A DNA stretch of 64,000 nt from Stomorhina lunata (Eukaryota > Arthropoda > Insecta > Diptera > Rhiniidae): the NCBI GenBank assembly GCA_933228675.1, contig OW121743.1, positions 80,267,363 through 80,331,362 of the forward strand, given 5' to 3'. Below, one piece after another: positions 1-10,510 of the stretch (the stretch's first letter is position 1; every line of letters begins with the position of its first letter). A model generated the notes under the pieces. That model saw only the letters and a program-made list of their open reading frames with translations. It searched no databases and had not been told where the DNA came from. A program made the position numbers and the translations under genes.

Positions 1-219
1 GACAACTTTAATGTTTGATCCCAAAGGAAGCAAACTTGTATGAGGAAATATTTAGCAAAATTAAAAAGTTTGAATTTTAAATGGATACCCATAAATCTCG
101 TTTAAGTGTTACGACATTCAAAATAAGCTCTCGAAAAAATTCGACGACAAATAATTATATTTTCTAATACTTATGATTCTTATCTTATCTTATATTCTTA
201 AACGAGCAATAATTGTATG

Positions 220-223
<4 letters not shown>

Positions 224-275
<52 letters not shown>
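224..275. repeat. (TA)n microsatellite
   Basis: An uninterrupted TA run of about 26 repeats inside Helitron-like copy A. The equivalent position in the copy at 63034 also has a shorter TA run, so the tract is part of the element and has expanded here. A reading frame over it encodes only Tyr-Ile repeats and is not a gene. Confidence 0.95.
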
Positions 276-280
<5 letters not shown>

Positions 281-939
281 ACTATCTCGAAAACGGCTCT
301 AACGATTTTGATAAAATTTGGACAGTGGGTATCTTTTTTGATGTATAGGTCGAAGAAGAAGGGACTTTTGGAACCTCTAAGAGGGTAAAACCGGGTAAGA
401 AGGGAAAAAAATCGAAAACGCTATATCTCCTTAAGTAATAGGTATAGAAACAAAATTTATATTTAAACAGTTATGAAAATAAACGGACAGGTGTTTGGTA
501 CTTTTTTGAAACTATGTTCGATAGGGGGTAAAAAAGGGTGACAATAGTTTTTTTGGTACCTTTTTAACCCACTCTTATATTTTAAACTAAGGAATATAGA
601 AAGAAACTTTGTACTGCAATCAATAGATGTGAAAGAACTATTGAACACGTATTTGGTACCTTTTTGATTTTGTGGCCAAAATGTGTAAAAAAGAGATAAA
701 CTGATAACTTAACATCTACAAAAGTAATATGAATAGGAAAATTATGTTAACTGTTTTCTAATAAAATGTACTGAATTCAATTGGTACCAAAGAAGTACCA
801 ATTATGCATATGGAACTTTTTGAAATTAGGGAATAAAAAGGGGAAAAAATTAGTAATGTTATAACTTTAAAACAAATGAATGTTTGTCAGTATGTATGTT
901 CTTTATAGAATAGTAAACTGTGAATTTGATCATGTTATG

Positions 940-1720
940 CTCTTTAGCAAAGATGTTGCGGATAAGCCGGCGGAGGTTTTTAAGTTGGTAAACCAAATTT
1001 CCGACAGGTGGCGCCACTGAAAATTACTAAAAATTAATTAAATCGTAAACTGTACATTTGATCATACTATGATCTTTTGCAAAGTTGTAGCGCATGAGCC
1101 GGCGAATGCTTTTTAATTGGTGTGAATAATTTCCGACAGGTGGCGCTATTGAAAATTACTCAAAGTCAATTTAAACGTAAGCTCTACATATAATCATGCT
1201 ATAATCTTTAGCAATGTTGTTGCACATGAGCCGACGAAGGTTTCTTAGTTGGTATGAAGAAATTTCGACAGGTGGCGCCACTGAAATTTACTTAAAGTCA
1301 ATTTAATCGTAAACTGTACATTTAATCATGCTATAATTTTTAGCAAAGTTATTGCGGATAATCCGACGAAGGTTTATTAATTGGAATGACCAAAGTCCGA
1401 CAGGTGGCGCCACTGAAAATTACTCAAAATGAATTAAATCGTAAACTGTGCATTTGATCAGACTATAAGTGAATTAAATCATAAACTGTGCATTTGATCA
1501 TGTTATGATCATAAGCAAAGTTGTTACGCATAAGCAGATGAAGGTTTCTTAGTGGTATGAACGACTTCAGGCGGCGCCACTGAAAACTACTCAAAATGAA
1601 TTAAATCGTAAACTGTGCATTTGATCAGACTATAATCTTTAGCAAAGTTGTTGCGCATGAGTCGACGGAGGTTTCTGTTGGTATGACCAATTTTCAAAAT
1701 TATTTAAAATGAGTTAAACT
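940..1720 (+). repeat. 132-bp tandem array inside Helitron-like copy A
   Basis: The landmark CCGACAGGTGGCGCC and near variants recur at about 1001, 1133, 1265 and 1397, an exact 132-bp spacing. Later units are shortened or rearranged (1440-1720). Each unit also holds 'TTGATCAT..TATGATC' and 'GCATGAGCCG..GAAGG'. The same array with the same 132-bp spacing is found in the inverted copy at 13.4-13.9 kb. Confidence 0.85.
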
Positions 1721-1785
1721 GTAACTGTATAAAATAAAATATATAAAAACTTTAAAATTTTCCTCAAAATGCTTATCATAAAGCC

Positions 1786-1815
1786 CCGAGCAAGGCTCGG
1801 TCAACCAGGTACTAG
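1786..1815 (+). other. Helitron-type 3' terminus (hairpin plus CTAG)
   Basis: A perfect 6-bp stem CCGAGC (1786-1791) / GCTCGG (1795-1800) with a 3-nt loop is followed after 11 nt by CTAG (1812-1815). A hairpin 10-12 nt before CTRR is the defining 3' end of Helitrons and marks the end of copy A. Confidence 0.75.
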
Positions 1816-2953
1816 TATTACTAATTAGATTAGATGCTGATACTTATGCTGACACTTAGTTAAATATTAGTAGTAGTGCAAATACTGTACCTACTAATAT
1901 TCATACATATACTTTTAAAGATACCAATCAAATACTGTCAGAAAAAAGAAAAAAATTAACTTTTAATCCCCTTTAAACGATAAGGGTTAATTAATGTAAT
2001 GGCATTTAAAACCTCATTAAAATAAATATGATATGGGTTTCGTTCCCCCCAAACCGAACTAAGTGAATTCAAATGGGTATAGTACAATATAAAATTCTCA
2101 ATGGTAATAAAAAGTTGAAAAGTAGAAATAAATGGCTTTTAAAATGTGGAGGAATAAAACAACAACAGAGAAGAATAGGCTTAAAATAACTTGTTTAACA
2201 TATTAGCAACAAGTTTAAGAGTCATTATAGCCTTAATTGTTGTTATTTAAATGTTATTTTGTTTAATAATTCATTTTTATTTCTTTTTTGTGTGAAATAT
2301 TTAAATTTATTAGCATTTATTAAATGTATGTCTTAATTATTCATATGTGAAAAAAGTAAACAGACCAATTATATTAATTACTTCAATTTTATCATAAATT
2401 TCAGTTTAATATTTAGATATGATGTGAAATATGGCAGATTTGCAAAGAAAAAAGAAGAAATATGATAAAATGTTGTCTTTGCGAATTAAAATATTAGACG
2501 GGCAAAATGTGGATATTGCAAAAAATTTGTGGACCTAAAGTCCAATGCAAATCTTACTACATTTACTTGTAAAATTGGAAGGTTGTCGTATGGTGGGATT
2601 AACCATCTCATTTGTTTAATGTTTAGATTGTTTTATTTATTAATTTATTGTTTTCGTCACATACAAATGTTTTTGGTTTTATTTTCAAATTAGTTCAGCT
2701 TTTGTTTAGTTCGAGCATTTAATTATCTTTTGTTTATAATCAATAGTTACAAACAAAAAGTTCATTGATCTTTTGTTTTGTAAATCCGACTGGTCAAAGG
2801 TCTAATTAACATTTTTATTTATTTACAGTTTTTGAGTAATCTAAATATTAGGTTGTAGAAGATGTAGTTTCGTGATTAAAGTTATTTGACTCTTGATCTT
2901 CTATGTATAAAAATGGATTTGTGTGAAGTAAAATTTAAAAAACACTTTTCCTA
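1816..2953. other. AT-rich intergenic stretch, no gene seen
   Basis: Unique, very AT-rich sequence. A small frame at about 2431-2541 starts with ATG and encodes 36 lysine-rich residues before a stop; no family is recognised and there is no support for expression. No RNA gene or complete repeat is visible. Confidence 0.5.
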
Positions 2954-3047
2954 TTTTTTTGGCTTTTTATCAATAAATTAGTCTGTTACATTAATAAATA
3001 AATGTAACAGATTTGGGATCAAATGCAAATACACTTCTTTTTGAATA
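2954..3047 (+). repeat. Dispersed repeat fragment with 11-bp hairpin (copy 1)
   Basis: About 94 bp nearly identical to 46227-46323. It contains an inverted repeat TCTGTTACATT / AATGTAACAGA (2982-3011, 8-nt loop), followed by TTTGGGATCAAATGC and ACACTTCTTTTTGAATAA. In the other copy the fragment lies directly downstream of a hammerhead ribozyme motif; that upstream part is missing here, so this looks like a truncated copy of the same element. Confidence 0.75.
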
Positions 3048-3149
3048 AAAAAATTTTCTATAGAAAAATTTTTGATAAAAAAAATTTTCTATAGTAAAAT
3101 TTTTGATAAAAAAATTTTCTATAGAAAAATTTTTGATAAAAAAATTTAC
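3048..3149 (+). repeat. Short CTATAG-centred palindromic array
   Basis: Three units of about 31-32 nt of the form A-run/T4, CTATAG, A-run/T-run, GATAAA, joined directly to the end of the hairpin repeat. It is the same family as the large arrays at 46.5, 51.3 and 56.5 kb. Confidence 0.85.
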
Positions 3150-3159
3150 GTTTCAACTT

Positions 3160-3345
3160 CGGCTCAGAATGGCAAATGCATTAGTTCGAGAAGTTTTACA
3201 TAGCCTTATACTTAATAACCAGTGACTAGCTGAGTTATGGGATGAACCGCCGCTTTTTGAAAATTAATTTTTTTCAAGTGGGTCTGGCCGTGGATCGAAC
3301 TTGGGGCATAGGCGGATGACTAACCTGCTATACCACGGCGGTTCA
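3160..3345 (-). mobile_element. tRNA-derived SINE, copy 1
   Basis: Read on the - strand, it starts with a tRNA-like head: A box TGGTATAGCAGG (3324-3335) and B box AGTTCGATCCA (3291-3301), the internal RNA polymerase III promoter. A tRNA-unrelated body follows (AGCGGCGGTTCATC, then AACTCAGCTAGTCACTGG, ending near GCCATTCTGAGCCG). A second copy at 12691-12837 shares the body and part of the head. Two copies with the same order support a SINE family rather than a tRNA gene. No clear poly(A) tail or target duplication was identified. Confidence 0.75.
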
Positions 3346-4639
3346 CAAAAAAACAAACTAATCAATATCTATTTTAGTTAAAAGACCTCTGCTTTTATGT
3401 TATATATTGTTTTATCCTAAAAGTATGCTACACAAATGTATCTGAAATATCTTACATTTTGAAGGATGCCGAATGCGATTATTTGGAATCAGATCTTACA
3501 AGTTTGGATAGTTTTTTTTGCTTTGGTCATTACAAAATTCTTTTAGAGGTGACATCTTTCTTCCAGTTGAGGAATTCAAAAATCACACGTATCAGTTTTT
3601 TGTCACTTCGGATCAAAACAGTTAATAGTGCGGAAAGAAATAACTCTAGAAAATGCAGGGTGGCTAATGAAAGCTACTTTCAAAAAAAAGTAAAATTATT
3701 TTTTTGCGTAACCAATCTGTTCAAATTTAATGCAATTTTATTTTATAGATTGTACTATGATTTCACAAAAATGGAGAATTTGAAATAAGAATTTGGATAG
3801 AAAGCCGCATTTGCTATATTAAGGGTTATTTTCAAAAATTTCATGAGTTATAGTAAAATTCATCAGCCACCCTGCATTTATTTGTTATACGAAAAGTATA
3901 ATCAGCAAAGACTACAATATAAAAATGTTGCACTTTCATACACTGATTTTCCGTATGGTCTTTTTGAAAAGTCTCATAAAAATGAGACTATACTGCTTTT
4001 ATTCTAACTCAGAAACAACTAATGGAGAAGAATATCCAATAAAAGAAAGCTAAGGCACACACACGTGCTTATGATTTTAGAATTCCTAAAAAAATTAAAG
4101 AAATAACTTTCTCAACAACCCAATAAATTTACTCTTTCCACTTAAAACCGCCTCTTAAAATTTTCTGGTGCAGAATAAAAACAAAAAAAAAAAATCCGAA
4201 AAAATAAAAGTTAATCATTTTAATAAATTCGCGGTAATTAAAAATTTTGTAGCCTCGTTTTGGCATCAATAAAAATTATTAACTTTAACACAAGATCTTT
4301 GTTATTTTGCTCTTTGTGGCTTTGGCTGCATTTAATTGAATTTTTGTTAGACGATCAGATCGGCATTTGTTTATATGTTAATTTTTTTTGTTTGTATTAA
4401 AATTGTTTGTTAAAAAAATATTTGTTATTGAAATTTTAATATGAATACTAAAGTTTATTTTTTTAAATACAAGATAAATATCTTAATATTTTTTTTATTT
4501 AAAATAAAATTTTTTGAAAGTGATTTTTCTTTTGTTATGAAAAATAGGTTTTACATTAAAATTTTATGACTTTGAACTTGAACTTTATGGTTCCATCATG
4601 AGAAAATAGGTCGTTAAGAATTTTCAATTTCAAGAAGAA
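3346..4639. other. AT-rich intergenic stretch, no gene supported
   Basis: Mostly unique sequence with A- and T-runs. A 109-codon open frame (3459-3788) is rich in Ser, Phe, Lys and Asn, has no recognisable domain and no signal peptide, and runs through ordinary AT-rich DNA; it is not called as a gene. Nothing else is recognised. Confidence 0.5.
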
Positions 4640-5659
4640 CAAGTAAGAGTGTTATATTCGGCTGTGCCGAATCTTGTATACCCACCATCAAGTTCTACGG
4701 GAGTGCAGCTAATTCAAAATGTTGACCAATTGTGGTATTGTTGGTAATGTATATTGGACTAAATTCGGTTGCAGTGGTATAGTTACTATGGTTCAACAAA
4801 AGTATCTAAGTGGTTTCCCTAGTATTTATTTATTTTAATTTTTTTTTATAGCAACACGGCAGGTTCATATATTTTGTGAGGAGTTCCTAATGCATCTACC
4901 GTGTATAATATCTGGACCTAACATTGATTGATAGCTATCTAATTTCGTAGATGCAATCTTAATATAATGAATGTACCTCCAAATCTTTTTGATTGTAGAT
5001 ATAAAAAGGGGATATTATATATATAAGAACTATAACCAAATGTTGACCGATTGTTACAAAATGTAATATACTGGCTGGTATTAATATTAAATTCATTTGT
5101 GCAAAATTTAGTGACCATAGCTGTCATAGTTTATGATTTAATAGCTTTTAACTGGCGTTTGTGGCATTTTAGTGGTTTTCGGGAGCGATTTTTATATGAA
5201 AGTTGTGGACCGATTCCCATAAAATTTGACATACTGACTGAAAGTTGCATAAAACTTCTCTATCCTAAATTTAGTCGTCATAGCTATTACAATTGTACTC
5301 AATTTATCAGCATTCATGTGTTTCCCGGGGCGGGGTTATATGGGAGCTCTAACTAAATGTGAACCGATTTCGCCTATTTTCAGCACACAACTTTTGTTAT
5401 ATATAAAAAATACTTTTGCTAAATTTTGTATCTCTAGCTTTTGTAGTTAAGGAGCTGTCGCACTTTTTTCTGGCGGACAGACGGACATAAATCTCATTTT
5501 CTTTTTGTATTTTTGTGTTTCTGTAAGTTTTTTATATGGGAGCTATGGTCAAATGGTGACTGATTGTAATAAAATTTTCACTTAAGACTTTCTTTTGTAA
5601 AATTTTGTTGTTGTAGGTCTTTTAGTTGACATAAGACCTCCTCGTGCTAAATTTAGTGG

Positions 5660-6440
5660 TTATATCTTCTATCTTCTTCTATATCTATAAAAAAATGTCC
5701 GCGTCTGTTTGTCTGTTTGTATGTTGTTTGTTGGGAAGGATCTCCGAAACTAGCGGACCGATTTTTCTGAAATTTTTGACAGTGTAGTATGGTGTGGCCG
5801 GTGGTGACTATAAGCTAATTTTTTTTCGAAATCTCAAGTGGGCGTGACCCCTCCCATATAACTCATATATTAAAAATGATAAATATAGGCGACCGAGAGG
5901 CCCGATTTTTCTGAAATTTTGACAGTATGTTAATTTGCGACCGATGGATAAAGTAGGCCAGATTTTTTTTTGAAATCTCAAGTGAGCGTGACCCCTCCCA
6001 TATAAGTCAGATTTTAAAAATTACAAATATGGATGATGAAACCGACTGATTTTTCTGAAATTTAGACAGTGGAGTATGGTGTGACCGGTAGTTTAAATAG
6101 CCTAGAGTTTTTTTCTGAAATCTCAAGTGGGCGTGACACCTCCCATATAAGTAAAATATTGAAAATGACAAATATGGATGATCTAGCGGCCCGATTTTTC
6201 TGAAATTTTGACAGTATAATAAGATGTGACCGGTGGTTAAAATAAGCAAGTTTTTTTTCTGAAATCTCAAATGGGTGTGACCCCTCCCATATAAGTCATA
6301 TATTAAAAATGACAAATATGGATGACCGATTTTTCAAAAATTTTAATTGTATGTGTGTGACCGGTGGGTAAAATAGGCTTAGATTTTTTTTATCTCAAGT
6401 GGGCGTGACCAATCCCATATAAGTCAAATTTAACCTAATT
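5660..6440 (+). repeat. Helitron-type 5' segment with ~145-bp tandem repeats
   Basis: It opens with a 'TCTATATCTATAAAAAAATG' leader followed by GTCTGTTTGTCTGTTTG, then 'GGACCGATTTTTCTGAAAT', the style of Helentron 5' regions. Five tandem units follow; the landmark GGCGTGACCCCTCCCATATA (and variants) recurs near 5842, 5985, 6131, 6275 and 6403, spacing 143-146 bp and 128 bp for the last. It may be a separate insertion inside the 3-kb element. No hairpin/CTAG end was found after 6440. Confidence 0.65.
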
Positions 6441-7135
6441 AATTAAAATTTTAAATGTGGTTATTTTCATAATATAGGATAGTTTTTCGCTATTTGAATT
6501 TTTTCGAAAATGGACCAACGGTGACCTTGGAATTGGAAAATTAGGATAAAATTCCCATTTTCTTTAAAATTGTATATCTTGAGAACGGTTTTCTTTTTAA
6601 ATGTTTTCTTAGTTCAAGTTAGGATTATACATTTAGAACAATTCACCATATTTACCAAATAAGCAAATACATTAATAAAGGATTCAATTTAAAAAATTAA
6701 AAAAAAATATTTCATAATTGTTAATTTTTAAAGAAAGTGTTAACACAGTAATAGTTAAAAACTTTAACTTAAATTATAATTTTTATAATTTTAGATTTAT
6801 TGGCATTTAAGTGTATTTTTGGTGAAATCTTGGCTGCTTCCGTAAGTTTTTTGTATGGGAGCTATGCCTAAATGTGAACCGATTTTGATGAAATTTTATA
6901 CGCTAGGGCTTATGCAAAACTTCTATATACCAAATTTTATCATCATAGCTATTTTAGTTTGTTATTTATTAGCAAATAAGCGATTAGCGTAGGCGAGGTT
7001 ATGTGGGAGCTATATTCAAATGGTAACCGATTTTGCCCAATACCCAATTTCGTCCAATTTTCTCAGAGATAAATAATGTTTTTACTAAGTTTCAGTGAGC
7101 TAGCTCCTTTCGTTTAGGCGCTATCGTGATTTCAA

Positions 7136-7500
<365 letters not shown>

Positions 7501-7670
7501 TGGCTGATTGACGGACATAGCTCAATCGTCTTAGAATTTCATAAGGATTCAGAATATATATCGTTTTTAATTTTTGAGCCGGTATTAAGGAAAGTACAAA
7601 CGGAATGACAATCTCAATATGCTCCCCATTTTTTTTGATGGTGGGTATAAATTAAGAACTATAACACTTG

Positions 7671-7897
7671 TTTGAACAATAAGATCTTAAGTATTTTTAT
7701 GAACTGCTAATGATCATGATCGCTTACAACTTAAAGGCTAAAGGGAGAAGAGCATTAACACGTGTCTCTCTTGAAATGAGTTTAGTTTTCAAAATCTGGT
7801 TTATGGCTTAAACATAAACATTGGTAGACTGCACATTGTTTTATTAAAGTGAATAGTGATCACACACAAGATCTTTTACCAGTAAGAGAGTTGGGGG
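7671..7897. other. Upstream region of the secreted-protein gene
   Basis: Unique sequence between the repeat element and the TATA box, somewhat richer in G/C than its surroundings. It probably holds the proximal regulatory sites of the gene, but no known binding site can be named with confidence. Confidence 0.4.
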
Positions 7898-7933
7898 TAT
7901 ATAAACCAATGCAACGATCGCGGCAACTACAGT
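7898..7933 (+). promoter_or_regulatory. Core promoter: TATA box and initiator
   Basis: TATATAAA at 7898-7905 is followed 33 nt downstream (first T to the A of the initiator) by CTACAGTA, with the presumed start at A7931. This is the standard spacing for an insect TATA/Inr promoter. It predicts a 5' untranslated leader of about 210 nt ending at the ATG at 8141. No other TATA box with an initiator at the right distance was seen upstream of the exon. Confidence 0.75.
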
Positions 7934-8140
7934 AAAAGAAATATATTTTAATGCTTAACATCATTTGGTGGCAAAATAACGTGAAAAATCAGTTAAAAAA
8001 TTTTCATTATTAATGAAAAAAAATAATGAAGTATCTAAAAAATTTGTTAACAAAAAATTGAAAAAAAGCTAATTAAAAAATATTATACAAAAAGTGGAAA
8101 ATTTTAATAAGTGTTATAAAACCAAAAAAAAAACTACATA

Positions 8141-8161
8141 ATGAAGTTCTGTTTAATAGTG
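8141..8161 (+). CDS. Secreted Gln/His-rich protein, exon 1 (residues 1-7)
   Basis: The first coding exon encodes MKFCLIV and ends at a consensus donor (GTG|GTAAGA, donor GT at 8162). It is too short for an open-frame list. Three things support it. It lies about 210 nt downstream of a TATA/Inr promoter. The ATG has A at -3 (CATAATG). Joined in phase 0 to exon 2 it completes a textbook signal peptide (Lys2, hydrophobic residues 3-17, then Ala-Thr-Ala), whereas exon 2 on its own starts inside the hydrophobic stretch and has no ATG. The split after seven codons, with a long first intron, is common in insect extracellular-protein genes. Confidence 0.8.
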
Positions 8162-8929
8162 GTAAGATTGTATTCAAATTTTAATGGAAAATAATTTATT
8201 GTTACCCAGAAAAAAAGTGCCAACATTTGCATAACATTTTCATATTTGTTGTTTAGTGTATTGTGTCTAATTTATGCTGCATTCGAGTAAAAGTTACATC
8301 CTATAAGATTTTTTTTTGCCATCACATCTAATAGTGGTTCCACTTGTTTAACAACATCTTGCCAACTTATAAGTTGCAGGCTCCAGCTCCAGCATTATAC
8401 ATAACAAAAAAAAGTGTATAATTTTACTGTATATTTTGTGTGCCGGAAGTTTTTTTTTTCTTAAAAAGTGCCTCACACATTTCTTTCGACTGGTTATCCA
8501 ACCAGTTTAAACGGTTTTAAAGAAAAACATTTTAATGTTATGAACAATTGTTAATACAAATGAAGTGATTTAACAAATATGCACTTTAACATTTTAACAA
8601 AACTACATATAGGGACTTTTGTAAAGCCGGCTTAAAGAAATTTATAAATCAGACAAGAATTTTAATTAAAAAAATGAAACTTAAAAGATTGATTCCATAA
8701 ATGGTTATAACATAAAAATTAATTGAAAACATTTCAATAGAAGAAAATGAAAGTGATTTATTTGAATGGCTTTTGATAGACTACAGTTTTATTTTATGAG
8801 TCATTTCAAAACAAGAAAAAGCAAATAACAAATGCTAGAGGTGTTAAAGTTTGTGGACATTTGACATATACATAAATACCACAATATTATATAAGAAAAT
8901 TATAAAATATCAGACTTCAAATATTTATT

Positions 8930-9140
8930 TTTTGTATTGCTATCTACGTTATGTCGTATGGGAGAAACCCGATACAGTGGGAAAATTTCGACACATGTTT
9001 CAAGTGTCGAATCAAACATCTGTGTCAATTCCCAAGCATTGGCCCATTCTTTTTTAGAAACTACGAAAAAATTTGTGGTCAGAACTGGGGCCAAATTGCC
9101 GCATTCGATATCGATCGAAATGTAAGATATTTTAGAAACA
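8930..9140. other. Compositionally distinct island in intron 1
   Basis: About 200 bp of mixed-composition sequence in otherwise AT-rich intron. It holds an inverted repeat TTCGACAC (8987-8994) / GTGTCGAA (9004-9011) and an ATCGATATCGAT-like string near 9107-9116. Several short overlapping open frames exist on both strands but none has a recognisable domain. It could be a regulatory element or a transposon remnant. Confidence 0.35.
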
Positions 9141-9310
9141 CTTGTATAGCATACTTTTAGGATTATGTAAATAAAATATCGATGGCTTAATATGAAAAAG
9201 GTCTAACTCGATTTTTCGTTACTTTACACTAGAAGAAAAAAAGTTAACAAAACTCGTAAAATTTTAGATACAACACAAATTTGAATACAATTTTTAATAA
9301 AATAAATTAA

Positions 9311-9727
9311 GAAAAGCTATAGCCAGCCAAGCCCGGTCAAGGGTATCATACCCTTCATTACTAATGTCAAATATGGATTAAAAATTTAAAAAGTTTTCCT
9401 TAAGTACATATACCATGATTTTTTTTTTAATTTCGAGATTTAAGAAGAATTGTCATTTCCGGCTAAAGGCCTGATGTTGGGTCCAGGGTAAATTGTGGTT
9501 CGATTAATCCAAAATTTCGGTTATCGGTTGACATATACAAAATATTTATCTGGTTTAGTAATAAAATGCAATTATCTTAAGATTTATAAGCATTTTAGTT
9601 CCTTTCTGGGTATTTAAAAGACTTTTGAGAGTAGGTGAGGTAGGGTCAAATGTAAACCGATTCCTATAAAATTGGGTACACTGATTTAGACTACCATAAG
9701 GAATATTTAAGCTGAATATTATTAAAA
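9311..9727 (+). mobile_element. Dispersed fly repeat fragment
   Basis: Left end with AGGGTATCATACCCTTCATT, then phrases like those of the 3-kb element (for example 'GGTCAAATGTAAACCGATT' near 9642-9661). It breaks off where a second, related element begins at 9728. Non-coding. Confidence 0.5.
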
Positions 9728-10510
9728 ACAAGTAAGAAAATGCTATTATCGGTCGAGCAAGAACATACGATACCCCTCGCCAATAAGTTCGAAGGTGTTT
9801 TTTTTCCTGTATAAAGACAAATATTCGTTAAATTTTCCAATCATACAAACATTTTCTCAAAACTTATATATTTAAGCATTTTCCGTCACTTGGACTTATA
9901 TAAGAGCTAGGATTAACTGTGGACCGATTATCTCGAAATTTGGCAAATTGATTACAGTTTTTACAAGAAAAATGTATGCAACAAAATAAACTCAAAAATG
10001 TCATTACCTTATGATTTATAAGCGTTTTTAGTGATTTTTGTCTCATTTAGTGCTTTTTGACGGAAGAGTTTGTATGGGAGCAATGGTCAAATGAGGACCG
10101 ATTTCAACGAAATTTGGTACAGCAAGTTTGGTTTACATAAGCAGTATATGTTTTAAATTTCATGAAAAATACTAATTTTTGTGGCCAAAAAACCAATTCC
10201 GGGAAGTAGGAGCTAAGGGAGGTACCATAAATAATGGACCGATTTTGACGAATTTCAATAGCCTATCATTATATGTGTCAAATTTCATCAAATTATCTTT
10301 AGATATGCGACCTGTAGTTTGATTACAAGGTTTATATGGGGGCCCAGCCAGACGGACGGACGGACTGACATCGCTAAATTGATTCAGAAAGTGATTCTAA
10401 GTCTATTCGTATACTAAAAGGTAGGTCTAAGACAAATATTTCTTTGCATTACATACATCAGCACAAACTTATAATACCCTTTCCACCTATGGTGGTGAAG
10501 GGTATAATAA
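9728..10510 (+). mobile_element. Dispersed fly repeat with terminal hairpin
   Basis: It starts with ACAAGTAAGAAAATGCTATT and ATACGATACCCCTCGCC, and carries the recurring 'TATGGGAGCAATGGTCAAATG' style phrases and a short CAGACGGACGGACGGACTGA core (about 10350-10370). It ends in a hairpin-like sequence, ATACCCTTTCCACC and GGTGGTGAAGGGTAT (10471-10510). The layout matches the element at 4640-7670, but here the GACG core is not expanded. Confidence 0.6.

Larger units (their letters stand above)
188..1815 (+). mobile_element. Helitron/Helentron-like non-autonomous element, copy A
   Basis: The element begins with TC after an A (A187|T188-C189) and ends in CTAG followed by T (1812-1816), as Helitrons do when they insert between A and T. 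Order of parts: a leader with the string ACGAGCAATAA, a (TA)n tract, a unique part containing 'ACGGCTCTAACGATTTTGAT' (a phrase typical of fly Helitron-type repeats), G/A-rich stretches rich in GGTACC-like strings, then a tandem array with a 132-bp period, then the 3' hairpin. Related copies lie at 13328-14530 (-), 61915-62430 (-) and 63034-64000 (+). No Rep/helicase reading frame is present, so it would depend on enzymes supplied elsewhere. The 5' boundary is inferred from the A|TC rule only. Confidence 0.65.

Noticed and set aside
2431..2541. 36-codon lysine-rich frame that could be a transposase N-terminus
   Set aside because: Too short and no helix-turn-helix signature or flanking inverted repeats could be identified.
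3459..3788. 109-codon + strand frame
   Set aside because: No recognisable domain, atypical composition and AT-rich context; splice signals to any partner exon were not evident.
3852..3896. A second hammerhead on the - strand (CTGATGA near 3858, followed by GAAA)
   Set aside because: No stem II can form between CTGATGA and GAAA, and no matching stem I or III was found.
8204..8480. A MITE starting CCCAGAAAAAAAGTGCC and ending near GTGCCGGAAG
   Set aside because: The two ends match too poorly as inverted repeats and no target duplication is visible.
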